A stretch of DNA of 64,000 bases from NCBI GenBank assembly GCA_964347345.1, contig CAYFYB010000005.1, forward strand, positions 1 to 64,000. Reading direction: 5' to 3'. Of the stretch, positions 32,902-41,829 are shown in pieces; the first letter of the stretch is position 1; every line of letters begins with the position of its first letter. Below the pieces are notes generated by a model. The model had not been told where the DNA came from. It did no database searches and worked only from the letters and a program-made list of their open reading frames with translations. This stretch comes from JAJISG01 sp964347345 (GTDB lineage Archaea; Thermoplasmatota; Thermoplasmata; RBG-16-68-12; JAJISG01). A program made the translations under genes and the position numbers.

Positions 32902-35900
32902 TTAACCTTTTCCTGGGACAGGAGCGTATTCGGAGATTGGTTTGACGGATAGGTTCCCGCTCTTCGCCCTCTCTATGGCTTCCACCGCAGCCCTGGCCGC
33001 CTCTAGGGTCGTGATGAAGGGGATGTTCAGATCCACTGCGAGCCGTCTCATCATAAAGCCATCCCTCCTGGCTCCGGAGGTCTCCGTAGGCGTGTTAATT
33101 ATCAGGTGAATGGCTCCGCCTCGCATCAGGCTGATGGCGTCAGGCTGCATAGCCTCGCTGATCCTGTACACGGTCTCCACGGGGATCCCCGCCTCCCGGA
33201 GGGTGGAAGCTGTCCCCTTGGTGGCGAATATCCGCAGTCCCAGGGCTGCGAAGCGGGAGGCTATCTCGACGACGTGGGGCTGATCCTCGTCCCTCACGGT
33301 AATGTAAACCGATCCGTTCAAGGGTAGGCTGCTGCCCCCGGCAATCAGGGCCTTGTAGTAGGCCTTTCCGAGATTGGAATCGAGGCCTATCACCTCCCCT
33401 GTTGACTTCATCTCCGGCCCCAGAATGCTGTCCACGCCCGGCAACTTCTGAAAGGGGAAGACAGGGACCTTGACTGCCACATGTTTTACCTTCGCTTCGC
33501 CCACATAACCTAGGTCCCTGAGCTTGTGGCCCAACATGACCTTCGTGGCCACCTTGGCGAGGGGTACTCCGATGGCCTTCGAAACGTAGGGCACCGTCCT
33601 GCTGGCCCTGGGATTGGCTTCGAGGACGTACACTGTCCCATCCTTGACGGCCAGCTGCAGGTTGATGAGGCCTACCACCCTCAGACCTTTGCATATCTTC
33701 TCGGTAATGCTCCTTATCTCCGCCAGGATCTCGGTCGACATGGTCTGAGGAGGGAGGACGCAGGCCGCGTCCCCGGAATGGACCCCTGCCTCCTCGATAT
33801 GCTCCTGTATCCCGCCTATGAATACGTCCTCCCCGTCACACAGCGCGTCCACGTCCACCTCCACCGCATGGGTGAGAAACTTGTCCACCAAGATGGGGTG
33901 GTCCCTGGAAACCTCTACTGCCCTCCTCATTAGCCTCTCCAACTCCCCTTCGCTGTGGACCACCTCCATCCCTCTCCCGCCCAGGACGTAGGAGGGTCTG
34001 ACCAAGACGGGATATCCGATGCTGGAGGCGATCTCCCTCACATCCTCGAAGGAGTAGCCGGTAGCGAAAGGAGGCTGTTCGATGCCTAGCTCCTTGAGGA
34101 GGCTGGAGAAGCGGGCCCGATCCTCGGCCTTGTCTATGGAATCGGGAGATGTGCCCAGGATACGCGTGGGGATTCCCCTTCCCTCAATGGCCTCTTGGAG
34201 GGGAACGGCCAGGTTGACGGACGTCTGACCCCCGAACTGCAGGATGACCCCTTCCGGCTGCTCCAGCTCGATGACGTTGAGGACATCCTCGAGGGTCAGG
34301 GGGTCGAAGTAGAGGCGGTCCGAGACGTCGAAGTCCGTGGAGACCGTCTCGGGATTGCTGTTGATGATGATGGCCACGCATCCCTCCTCACGGAGGGCCA
34401 TGACGCCATGGACGCAGCAGCCGTCGAACTCAATGCCTTGGGATATGCGAATTGGGCCAGAGCCGACGATGAGTACCTTGCGACCTGAAGCCGGCGACAA
34501 CTCGTTGGCATCCCCGTGGGTGGAGTAGTAGTAGGGAGTGGTGGCCTCGAACTCGCCCGCGCAGGTGTCCACGACCTTGAAGCAGGCCCTTTTCCTGAGC
34601 CTCTCCACCTCCTCCCGACTCGAGCCCGCGAGGAGCGCGATGTAATCATCGGGAAGACCGGAGGCCTTGGCCCGCTGCACGTTGGTGGAGGTGAGGCCCT
34701 CTCTACGGAGGGAGGTCTCCAGCGCCACCAGCCTCCTTATCCTCTCCAGGAAGAAGGGATCCCAAAGGGTCAGGGCTGCCACCCTTTCCACCGGGTATTC
34801 CCTCCGGAAGGCCTCAGCTATGGCGAAGATCCTCATGTCCGTGGGCCGCTGCAGTTCCTCCACGAGGGCCGATTCTTCCAGCTCCTCAGGCTCCAGCCCC
34901 ACCTTTCCCACCTCCAGGGACCGTATGGCCTTCATGAGGGACTCCTCGAAGGTCCTGCCGATGGCCATGACCTCTCCCGTGGACTTCATCTGGGTGCCGA
35001 GTCTCTTGTCGACCATGGGGAACTTGTCGAAGGGCCAACGGGGGATCTTGGTTACCACATAGTCCAGGGAAGGCTCGAAGGAGGCCAGGGTTTTCTGGGT
35101 GACCTGGTTCGGTATCTCGTCGAGCCTTAGACCCACAGCAATCTTGGCCGCGATGCGAGCTATTGGATAACCGGTGGCCTTGGATGCCAGGGCTGAGGAT
35201 CGGGAGACGCGGGGGTTGACCTCGATGACCCTGTACTCGTAGGTCTCAGGGTGGACGGCAAACTGGATGTTGCATCCGCCCTCGATGCCCAGGGCCCTGA
35301 TTATCTTGAGAGCGGCGCTCCGAAGGATCTGGTGGTCCCTGTCCCTGAGGGTCTGGGCCGGGGCCACGACGATGCTCTCCCCCGTATGGAGACCCATGGG
35401 GTCCAGGTTCTCCATGGAGCAGACAGTGATGCAGTTGTCCGCCCCGTCCCGCATCACCTCGTACTCGTACTCCTTCCAGCCCAGGACACATTCTTCCACC
35501 AGAACCTGGTGGATCCTGGAATAGGCTAGGCCTATGGAGACGACTCTCTCAAGATCCTCCTGGCTGGAGATGATGCCGCTACCCGTACCACCGAGGGTGT
35601 AGGCGGCCCTCACGATGACGGGCAGGCCGCCTAGCTCATGGACCGCTCGTCTGGCCTCTTCCAGACTGCTGCATGAAAAGCTCCTCGGAATGGGCTCTCC
35701 TATCTTTCTCATAAGAGAGGCGAAGGAGTTGCGATTCTCGGAGGCCTCGATGGCCGCCAGCCTTGTCCCCAGTATTTCCACGCCGTAGCGCTCCAACACG
35801 CCTCTCTCCGCCAGCTCGGAGCAGAGGTTCAGGGCTGTCTGGCCTCCCATGCCTGAAAGGACGCCCTGAGGCCTTTCCCGCTGGATAATCTTCTCCAGGA

Positions 35901-35955
35901 AGGATGGCTCCAGAGGCTCCAGGTATACGGCATCCGCCATGTCTGGGTCCGTCAT
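32902..35955 (-). CDS. carB: Carbamoyl-phosphate synthase large chain, 5' end interrupted
   Basis: 1017 residues from the first available ATG. Both synthetase halves, the oligomerisation region and the C-terminal MGS-like allosteric domain are recognisable (LGGTGSGI, EVNPRVSRSSALASKATG; LGGRGMEVV, EANPRASRTVPYVSKA). The protein is intact except the beginning: about 57 residues of the first pre-ATP-grasp domain are missing. The coding sequence continues upstream in frame (FDYSGSQACRALREEG) to 36044, where a 29-base insertion separates it from a normal 5' end starting at GTG 36155. Unless the frames are joined by some recoding event, a functional enzyme would lack its N-terminus. Confidence 0.9.
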   Translation of the reverse strand: MTDPDMADAVYLEPLEPSFLEKIIQRERPQGVLSGMGGQTALNLCSELAERGVLERYGVEILGTRLAAIEASENRNSFASLMRKIGEPIPRSFSCSSLEEARRAVHELGGLPVIVRAAYTLGGTGSGIISSQEDLERVVSIGLAYSRIHQVLVEECVLGWKEYEYEVMRDGADNCITVCSMENLDPMGLHTGESIVVAPAQTLRDRDHQILRSAALKIIRALGIEGGCNIQFAVHPETYEYRVIEVNPRVSRSSALASKATGYPIARIAAKIAVGLRLDEIPNQVTQKTLASFEPSLDYVVTKIPRWPFDKFPMVDKRLGTQMKSTGEVMAIGRTFEESLMKAIRSLEVGKVGLEPEELEESALVEELQRPTDMRIFAIAEAFRREYPVERVAALTLWDPFFLERIRRLVALETSLRREGLTSTNVQRAKASGLPDDYIALLAGSSREEVERLRKRACFKVVDTCAGEFEATTPYYYSTHGDANELSPASGRKVLIVGSGPIRISQGIEFDGCCVHGVMALREEGCVAIIINSNPETVSTDFDVSDRLYFDPLTLEDVLNVIELEQPEGVILQFGGQTSVNLAVPLQEAIEGRGIPTRILGTSPDSIDKAEDRARFSSLLKELGIEQPPFATGYSFEDVREIASSIGYPVLVRPSYVLGGRGMEVVHSEGELERLMRRAVEVSRDHPILVDKFLTHAVEVDVDALCDGEDVFIGGIQEHIEEAGVHSGDAACVLPPQTMSTEILAEIRSITEKICKGLRVVGLINLQLAVKDGTVYVLEANPRASRTVPYVSKAIGVPLAKVATKVMLGHKLRDLGYVGEAKVKHVAVKVPVFPFQKLPGVDSILGPEMKSTGEVIGLDSNLGKAYYKALIAGGSSLPLNGSVYITVRDEDQPHVVEIASRFAALGLRIFATKGTASTLREAGIPVETVYRISEAMQPDAISLMRGGAIHLIINTPTETSGARRDGFMMRRLAVDLNIPFITTLEAARAAVEAIERAKSGNLSVKPISEYAPVPGKG

Positions 35956-36043
35956 GATGGTGGCAGGGTTGGAGTTGACGAGGACGACCTTGATGCCCTC
36001 CTCTCGCAGTGCCCTGCAGGCCTGGCTCCCGGAGTAGTCGAAT

Positions 36044-36155
36044 TGCCGTTCCCTCAGTATCCTGAGGAAATTTCGGCCGCCTGTCCGATCACCACCGGCC
36101 CGGAGCCTATGACCAGGACCTTCTCTAAGTCCGCCCTCCTAGGCGACGGCCTCAC
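36044..36155 (-). pseudogene. carB: 5' fragment of carB separated by the insertion
   Basis: From GTG 36155 the frame encodes an ordinary CarB beginning, about 28 residues containing KVLVIGSGP and VVIGQAAE, then runs into the inserted bases and stops. The GTG overlaps the carA stop (GTGA) with AGGAG next to it, the expected coupling of carA and carB. Total carB with the insertion removed would be about 1074 codons, a normal length. Confidence 0.75.
36045..36073 (-). other. 29-base hairpin insertion in carB
   Basis: Relative to the family sequence GQAAEFDYSG, 29 bases are inserted between the Glu and Phe codons. It contains CCTCAG-TATC-CTGAGG (36052-36067), and its GCCG edge (36045-36048) is complementary to the flanking CGGC (36074-36077), giving a long imperfect hairpin. 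Twenty-nine is not a multiple of three; the upstream frame meets TGA six codons in, while the downstream frame is open through the insert. Confidence 0.75.
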
Positions 36156-37249
36156 CTCCTGTTGGCCTCAGCGTGGCTTTCCACCTCCCTCACAAACTCT
36201 CTGAAGATGTATTTGCTGTCATGGGGACCTGGGCTCGCCTCTGGATGATACTGCACGGATAGCACTGGGAGTGCCTCATGCCGGAAGCCCTCCACGGTCC
36301 TGTCGTTGAGGTTGAGGTGGGTCACCCGCAATTCCTCCCCCAGGCTTTCCTGCGATATGGCGAAGCCGTGATTCTGAGAGGTGATGTAGACCCTGTCCTT
36401 GTCAATGTCGTGGACCGGCTGATTGCCCCCTCGATGGCCAAATTTCAGCTTGTAGGTCTTGGCCCCAAAGGCCAGTCCGAGGAGCTGGTGACCCAGACAT
36501 ATGCCGAGGATTGGGAAGTCCTCCGCCAGTCGCTTGAGGGTTGGCACGACGGAGGAGAGCATCTCCGGGTGGGCGGGGTCTCCAGGACCGTTGGAAACCA
36601 AGACTCCGTGGGGCTCCCACGCGGATATCTCATCCGCCGAGGTGGTGTAAGGAACCTGAAGGACCTCCCCATAGTCCAGCAGGTTGGAGAGGATGCTTCC
36701 CTTGACACCGCAGTCCACCAGGACAAACCTCAAGGGCCCTCTCCCCGGATGGCGGATGGGACGGGAGCATGTGACCCTCTCCACCAGGTTGTAGGCGTCA
36801 GGAAAGGGACGGGACCTCACCTCCTCCAGGAGTTCGTCCGCATCGGCCCCCTCGGTGGAGAGAGCCGCCCTAACGGTGCCGTGGACCCTTGTCTTGATCG
36901 TCAGCTCTCGGGTGTCGAGACCCTCAATCCCAGGGATGTCCTCCCTCGCGAGAAAATCATCCAGACTCATGTCCGAACTCGGGTGGGAGGGACCCCTCCA
37001 GAGCTCCTTGATAACGAAACCTTCCACCTGAATCTGGCGGGATTCCAAGGTGTCGAGATCGACGCCATAGTTTCCAATGAGAGGGTAGGTCATCATTAGG
37101 ATCTGGCCGCAGTAGGAAGGGTCCGTCAGGGCCTCACAGTAGCCCGTCATGTTGGTGTTGAAGACCAGCTCGCCGAAAACTGTGGCCTTGGCCCCAAAGG
37201 AAGGCCCTCTAGCCATCTTCCCGTCCTCGAGGACTAGGACGCCTTCCAT
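36152..37249 (-). CDS. carA: Carbamoyl-phosphate synthase small chain
   Basis: 365 residues. Glutaminase subunit producing ammonia for carbamoyl phosphate (arginine and pyrimidine synthesis). The N-terminal CPSase_sm_N domain contains FNTNMTGYCEALTDPSY and GNYGV. The C-terminal class I amidotransferase has Cys251 (GICLGHQ), His335 and Glu337 (VQYHPEASPGPHD). Length is typical. Its stop overlaps the carB start. TATA-like sequence (CTTTGTATACC) lies 20 bases upstream of ATG 37249. Confidence 0.95.
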   Translation of the reverse strand: MEGVLVLEDGKMARGPSFGAKATVFGELVFNTNMTGYCEALTDPSYCGQILMMTYPLIGNYGVDLDTLESRQIQVEGFVIKELWRGPSHPSSDMSLDDFLAREDIPGIEGLDTRELTIKTRVHGTVRAALSTEGADADELLEEVRSRPFPDAYNLVERVTCSRPIRHPGRGPLRFVLVDCGVKGSILSNLLDYGEVLQVPYTTSADEISAWEPHGVLVSNGPGDPAHPEMLSSVVPTLKRLAEDFPILGICLGHQLLGLAFGAKTYKLKFGHRGGNQPVHDIDKDRVYITSQNHGFAISQESLGEELRVTHLNLNDRTVEGFRHEALPVLSVQYHPEASPGPHDSKYIFREFVREVESHAEANRR

Positions 37250-37334
37250 CCAAAGACCTTGAGGGTATACAAAGGCCGACTTATTAGGCTTTTGACCGTG
37301 TCAGAGTTTCCATCGATTGTCTGCCCCTTCGGTA

Positions 37335-37811
37335 CTATTCTCGTCGCCGGGTCAGGGCCTCGTATTCCTCCACCTTCTTTGTCATTCTTTCCCAGTGGCT
37401 GCCCTGCCAGTAGTACTTCCCGCAGCCCGGACACCTCCAGAACTCCTCCTGGCGGGCATAGACCCCCGCTGGGACCTTGCCCTGTGCTTCCGCCTTGGAC
37501 ACTCTGGCGAGGACATCGTTACACACGGGGCATCGACTCATGGGGTCTTCGATGGTGAGGCTCATCTCCTGCAGGACCTGCCCCATCTGCTCGTCAAGGA
37601 GGTCGCTGGAGATGTACACCGTCTTGATGCCCTTCCTGTTGCCAAGGTCCTTGTCCCTGGTCAGCAGAACCCTCCCCTCCTGGCTCGCGAGAGACACAAG
37701 GTCATCGTCCCCAAGGGGCCCTGGATAGGAGGCGTCGAAGCCGAGTATGCGAAGCCATCGGGCCAGGGTTCCCAGCATGTGGTCACAGAGGAACTTGGGA
37801 ATACTCCCCAT
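37335..37811 (-). CDS. Mut7-C RNase domain protein
   Basis: 158 residues. The N-terminal 90 residues are the Mut7-C PIN-like nuclease domain (FLCDHMLGTLARWLRILGFDA, DDDLVSLA, LLTRDKDL: the acidic residues form the active site). The C-terminal half has two Cys pairs (RCPVCN; RCPGCGKYYWQGSHW) forming the zinc ribbon that normally follows. Start ATG 37811 is one base after the stop of the riboflavin reductase gene, so the two are coupled. Predicted RNase; substrate unknown. Confidence 0.88.
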   Translation of the reverse strand: MGSIPKFLCDHMLGTLARWLRILGFDASYPGPLGDDDLVSLASQEGRVLLTRDKDLGNRKGIKTVYISSDLLDEQMGQVLQEMSLTIEDPMSRCPVCNDVLARVSKAEAQGKVPAGVYARQEEFWRCPGCGKYYWQGSHWERMTKKVEEYEALTRRRE

Positions 37812-37812
37812 T

Positions 37813-38466
37813 TCAGTCCTCCCTGGACTCAGGATGAAAGGTGAGCAGAATCCCTCCACCGAGGATTGTGACCTCCCGCAGCCTCATCCTCAGCAGGTCC
37901 TCGACGTCAGTCGCGGTGGCCCCTGAGAAGAGACTGGGCGCTTCCACATCGCCCAGTACCACAGGAGCGATGTAGACGTGGAGGAGGTCCACAAGTCCTC
38001 CTCTGAGGAAGGACCAGGCCACCGTCCCACCTCCCTCCACGAGGAGCTTTTGGACACCTCTCTGCTCCAGGGCCCTCAGGAGACCCGGGAGATTCACCCT
38101 CCCCTTGCCACAGCGCAGGACCTCCGCTCTTGGGAATTCGCGGGTGCAGTCCTCGGAGGTCACCACTAGGGTCTCCGCTCTGCCGTCTAGGATCGAGGAG
38201 TTCTCCGGAAGGCGACCGTTGGAGTCGAGGACCACCCGGAGAGGGTTTCTGGCTCCAGGGACGAGTTCCTCCTTGACCGTCAGCTTTGGATCGTCGGCCA
38301 AGACCGTTTCCACGCCCACCATGACGGCATGGCACTCGCTCCTTAACTGGTGGACCCGGGCGAAGTCCTCTTCGGAGGAGAGCTTCAGGGGCTTCTTGCC
38401 TCGAAGGGCGATCTTGCCGTCCAAGGACGAGGCCATGTTGAGTATGACGTAGGGTCTGCCCTTCAC
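37813..38466 (-). CDS. arfC: 2,5-diamino-6-ribosylamino-pyrimidinone 5'-phosphate reductase (archaeal riboflavin synthesis)
   Basis: 217 residues. RibD C-terminal-type reductase acting in archaeal riboflavin/F420 precursor synthesis with NAD(P)H. PYVILNMASSLDGKIAL at the N-terminus, LVEGGGTVAWSFL (the GG cofactor motif), and HVYIAPVVLG match the family. Archaea separate this reductase from the deaminase, and the length agrees. GTG 38466 is the start. Operon with the Mut7-C gene. Confidence 0.88.
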   Translation of the reverse strand: MKGRPYVILNMASSLDGKIALRGKKPLKLSSEEDFARVHQLRSECHAVMVGVETVLADDPKLTVKEELVPGARNPLRVVLDSNGRLPENSSILDGRAETLVVTSEDCTREFPRAEVLRCGKGRVNLPGLLRALEQRGVQKLLVEGGGTVAWSFLRGGLVDLLHVYIAPVVLGDVEAPSLFSGATATDVEDLLRMRLREVTILGGGILLTFHPESRED

Positions 38467-38519
38467 GAGATGGCATAAGGAGTGGGAAGATTAAGCCTTG
38501 GTGGGGCCATCCCGTGATA

Positions 38520-38528
38520 GTTTAATAC
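38520..38528 (+). promoter_or_regulatory. TATA box of the PAC2-family gene
   Basis: GTTTAATAC centred 28 bases before ATG 38552; predicts a leaderless or near-leaderless transcript. Confidence 0.55.
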
Positions 38529-38551
38529 GTGGGGCATCGATAACCCGAGGG

Positions 38552-39304
38552 ATGGAGAGGGCTGAGATTCACCTCCTCAAGGAGGTCGACCTTCAAGGTT
38601 CGACCCTCATCGACGGCTTTCCCAGCGTGGGCCTCGTCAGCTCCATCGTAGCCAACTACTTGGTGGAGATCCTTGAACTTGAACAGATTGGGATCATGGA
38701 CTCCCCCCGCTTCCCCACCGTAGCCCTGGTGAAGGATGGTATCCCCCTCAATCCGGTCCGCGTCTACGCGGGAGGCCGAGAAGGCCGCAAGATCGCCATC
38801 TTCATCTCGGAGTTTCAGCCTCCCATGGACCTGATCAAGGGCATCGGAGAGACCGTGCTGGACTGGGCCCTGGAGAAGGGGTGCACCCTCCTCATCTGCC
38901 CAGAGGGGCTCATCGTGGAGAGGGAAGAGGGGGTGGAAGTTCAATTCCAGGTATATGGGATAGGTAGCACGCCCAAGGCCCACGGGATGCTAGTGGAGCA
39001 TGGGGTGCCCATCTTCGAGGAGGGCGTAATCACGGGCGTCGCCGGGGTGCTGCTGAACGAGGGGAGGAAGAGGGGGTTCGACGTCGTGGGGTTGCTCTCG
39101 GAGGCCCATCCCGACTATCCCGACGCAAGGGCCGCCGCTAGGGTCATCGAGACGGTGGACAGGCTCCTTCTGAAGATGAATCTGGATACTGGACCCCTGT
39201 ACCAAGAGGCGGAGAGGATTGAGGAGCAGCTCAAGAGCATACACCGGAGGACGGAGGTAATCCGGAGGCCTGAGGGGCCTACAAGGCCCTCGATGTACGG
39301 GTAG
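38552..39304 (+). CDS. PAC2-family protein (proteasome assembly chaperone-like)
   Basis: 250 residues. IDGFPSVGLVSSIVANYLVE near the N-terminus and GVAGVLLNEGRKRGFDVVGLL further on are hallmark PAC2 segments; the C-terminal helix is charged. Archaeal PAC2 homologues bind proteasome alpha rings or related complexes, but substrates vary. ATG 38552 is preferred over the upstream in-frame GTG because of the TATA box and GAGGG just before it. Its 3' end overlaps the convergent rtcA by 26 bases. No proteasome gene is in view. Confidence 0.84.
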   Translation: MERAEIHLLKEVDLQGSTLIDGFPSVGLVSSIVANYLVEILELEQIGIMDSPRFPTVALVKDGIPLNPVRVYAGGREGRKIAIFISEFQPPMDLIKGIGETVLDWALEKGCTLLICPEGLIVEREEGVEVQFQVYGIGSTPKAHGMLVEHGVPIFEEGVITGVAGVLLNEGRKRGFDVVGLLSEAHPDYPDARAAARVIETVDRLLLKMNLDTGPLYQEAERIEEQLKSIHRRTEVIRRPEGPTRPSMYG

Positions 39305-40328
39305 GGTGAACCTCGATTCTCGTGAGTCCGTTCAAGGGCCCTAGCCGGAAGTCCACTCCCGTGAACTTGGTCAACAACCAGATGAGAGTCGAGGCGTGAG
39401 CAGTGACCTCCCTCACCAGGAAGGAGGAGGAACCCTGGGCCAGGGCCATGTAGGGGAGAAGCTGGTCCGCGGCGTGGACATCCATGGTGGCGCCGGCCTT
39501 CAGGTCCGCCATCAGCGCCTCCGCCGCTTTTTGACCAATGTCTTCAGCCCTCACGCCCTTCTCTGCCAGGCCTGAGGACCCTAGCAGGGCGTTCTCCGTC
39601 TCCCCCCAGAGGACAATTGCTCCACCTGGGCCCACGGCCTGGGACTGGTCGTAGACGACCTCCTCGATCTTTGCCTCCTCTAAGCTCATGAGCGACTTCA
39701 AGGCGGCCGTTTTCATCCTGTGGGCGATGTGCGCGGGAAGATTGGAGACGTGGGCTCTCCCGCCAATCTGCCGGACCTTCCCAGGCGTGAGGAGACTCAG
39801 AGGTCTGAGGGAGGCAGCGGGCTCGACCCTCACCTCGACTAGGCCGCCGCCTCGCGGATAGTATCCCCTCCTTTCGACACGCAACTCGGAGTGCACACCC
39901 ATCCTCGCGAGGTGGGGTAGGAAGACGCGGGCAAAGTAATCGGCGGGGGGTGACCACTTGACGTCCGTTCCTCCCTTGATCCTCAGCTCCGTCGGGGCCT
40001 TGGCGAACGCAGCGGCTAGGAGGCAGGCCTGGAGGACCAGGGTCACGCTCCCAGCAGTCCCCACATCGAGAGAGGCGCTCCCTCCCTTGAGGATTCCAGG
40101 TCGGAAGACGACCTCACGGGAGGAGGGAGCAAGGCCCTCCGTCTCCCCATCGCATAGGGAAGCCACCGCCCTGGCGGCGGTAATGTGCTGGCTTGAGAGA
40201 CCGGGTTTCGGCCTACCTGCCCTAATGTTGACAATTCTGGCAGCCTCTCCGGTGAGGGCTGACATGGCCAAAGCCGTCCGGAAAAGCTGACCGCCACCCT
40301 CTCCATGGGAGCCATCCACCTCAATCAC
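39279..40328 (-). CDS. rtcA: RNA 3'-terminal phosphate cyclase
   Basis: 349 residues. Converts RNA 3'-phosphate ends to 2',3'-cyclic phosphates using ATP via a covalent histidine-AMP intermediate. IEVDGSHGEGGGQLFRTALA near the N-terminus is the RtcA signature; GTAGSVTLVLQA and YYPRGGG follow, and HASTLIWLL near the end carries the His nucleophile. GTG 40328 is chosen over the long upstream open frame: GGAGG precedes it by seven bases and the protein then begins at the first strand. Monocistronic. Confidence 0.93.
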   Translation of the reverse strand: MIEVDGSHGEGGGQLFRTALAMSALTGEAARIVNIRAGRPKPGLSSQHITAARAVASLCDGETEGLAPSSREVVFRPGILKGGSASLDVGTAGSVTLVLQACLLAAAFAKAPTELRIKGGTDVKWSPPADYFARVFLPHLARMGVHSELRVERRGYYPRGGGLVEVRVEPAASLRPLSLLTPGKVRQIGGRAHVSNLPAHIAHRMKTAALKSLMSLEEAKIEEVVYDQSQAVGPGGAIVLWGETENALLGSSGLAEKGVRAEDIGQKAAEALMADLKAGATMDVHAADQLLPYMALAQGSSSFLVREVTAHASTLIWLLTKFTGVDFRLGPLNGLTRIEVHPTRTSRAL

Positions 40329-40515
40329 CCAACGGCCTCCTGCCCCTCTCGAAGCCTTGCACCCATCGTTTTCCGGATTGACTCCCAGCCCTTGAAGGCC
40401 ACGGTCGGCATGAGGGAAACGAGTACTATGGGGATTCACTCATCCAGGGCCAGAGGGAGAGCCCTGATAGGTGTCTACACGGTCTCTCGGGCCCGAGGCG
40501 CGCCAGCCGTCGCCC

Positions 40516-41523
40516 CTAACGTGTCTCATCCAGCCCATCCCCCTTGGAGGAAGCATCCCCTGCCTCGGGGGTCCCGCTGGCAGCCTTGGAGGTCGCGATG
40601 GCCGTGGCTTCCTCCCACCGCGTCTTGAGAACGGACGCCAGAATGGATATCAAGAGCGCCGCGCCCACAACGGCCAGGGCGATGACCACCGGTATCTTGT
40701 AGAACTCACTGATGAGCATCTTTACCCCGACGAAGAGGAGGATCGCTGCCAGGCCGAAGTGGAGGTACCTAAACATCCGGACGACGCCGGCGATGGCGAA
40801 GTAGAGGGCTCGCAGGCCCAGGATGGCGAAGACGTTGGACGTGTAGATGATGAAGGGATCCAAGGTGATGGCCAGAATGGCCGGAATGGAGTCCACGGCG
40901 AAGACCACGTCCGTGGTCTCCACCACTACCAAGACCACCAACAGGGGCGTGGCGTAGGTGGAGCCCGACCGCCGAACGAAGAACTTGCCGCCAACGTAGT
41001 CCTTGCTGATTGGCAGCAAACGGCGGAGCATCTTCAAGACCGGGTTCCTCTCGGGGTGGATCTCCTTCCCCTTCTCTAGGGCGATCCTCACGCTGGTTAT
41101 GATGAGGATGGCCCCGAAGATGTAGATGACGAAGTGGAAGCGCTCGATGAGGGTCACGCCCGCGGCGATGAAGGCCAGGCGCATGACCAGGGCCCCCAAG
41201 ATGCCGAAGAAGAGGACCCGGTGCTCATACTCCCTGGGAACCTTGAAGTAGGTGAAGATCAGGAGGAAGACAAAGATGTTGTCCACGCTCAGGGACTTCT
41301 CTATGAGGTATCCCGTCAGGAACTCCAGGGCTGGCTGCGGGCCCAGCCAGAAGTAGAGGATGACGTTGAAGACCATGGCCAGGCCGATCCAGAAGATGGT
41401 CCAGAGGATGGCCTCCCGGGTCTTGATCACGTGGGCCTTCCTGTGGAACACGCCCAGGTCCAAGGCCAGCATAGCCAGGACGAAGATCCCAAAACCGATC
41501 CATGGAAGAAGGCCAACCACCAT
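40516..41523 (-). CDS. TerC-family membrane protein (Alx/manganese-export type)
   Basis: 335-residue protein with about nine transmembrane helices. Acidic intramembrane motifs SLSVDNIFVFLLIF and ETTDVVFAVDSIPAILAI are the TerC family signatures. Bacterial members (Alx, MeeF, MeeY) move Mn2+ or load it onto exported enzymes; the archaeal role is inferred. The C-terminal 30 residues are polar. ATG 41523 has GGAGG seven bases upstream. The mRNA has an unusually long, structured leader for this window (about 90 bases), which suggests regulation at that level. Confidence 0.88.
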   Translation of the reverse strand: MVVGLLPWIGFGIFVLAMLALDLGVFHRKAHVIKTREAILWTIFWIGLAMVFNVILYFWLGPQPALEFLTGYLIEKSLSVDNIFVFLLIFTYFKVPREYEHRVLFFGILGALVMRLAFIAAGVTLIERFHFVIYIFGAILIITSVRIALEKGKEIHPERNPVLKMLRRLLPISKDYVGGKFFVRRSGSTYATPLLVVLVVVETTDVVFAVDSIPAILAITLDPFIIYTSNVFAILGLRALYFAIAGVVRMFRYLHFGLAAILLFVGVKMLISEFYKIPVVIALAVVGAALLISILASVLKTRWEEATAIATSKAASGTPEAGDASSKGDGLDETR

Positions 41524-41829
41524 TCCGGGTCCTCCCTAGACTACCGACGGCTCACCCTCGGGCCGTCCAGCGGGGAAGCCCCGAGGTCGGTAGGACCTGG
41601 CAGACAATCACCTCGACAAAATAGCCTGGCGTCGTATATATGCCTGTGCATAGGACCTTCCCATAGGATTGCCGCCTTCCCGTCCGACGGCGGGATAGCC
41701 GGTTTCGACGGCGGCCACACCTCCTTTCCTGTCAGGTTGCACCAGTCTTTCCCCCTCGTGTGCGAATGCTGCTGTGACAGGGCTTCGCCTTGCAAGGGGA
41801 TGGCTCAGGGTTTCAAATCGCGCTCAGGC
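41524..41829 (-). promoter_or_regulatory. terC intergenic region: structured leader and promoter
   Basis: The TATA box is 41634-41642 (GCATATATAC on the minus strand), so transcription should start near 41612. In the leader, CTACCGAC/GTCGGTAG (41541-41548 with 41586-41593) is a perfect eight-base-pair stem, stacked on CTCGGG/CCCGAG (41557-41562 with 41580-41585). GGACGG in the loop can alternatively pair with CCGTC near the 3' arm. The stem ends a few bases before the GGAGG ribosome-binding site. The yybP-ykoY consensus loop is absent. The rest, 41643-41829, shows no gene or repeat I can support. Confidence 0.5.

Noticed and set aside
36045..36073. Slippery-site -1 frameshift as the established explanation for carB
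   Set aside because: The AAATTT run is present and a hairpin follows, but in the upstream frame the tRNAs would not re-pair well, so it is kept only as one option.
41524..41612. yybP-ykoY manganese riboswitch upstream of terC
   Set aside because: The family's conserved GGGGAGUA loop is not present on the transcribed strand; only the presence of structure is retained as a finding.
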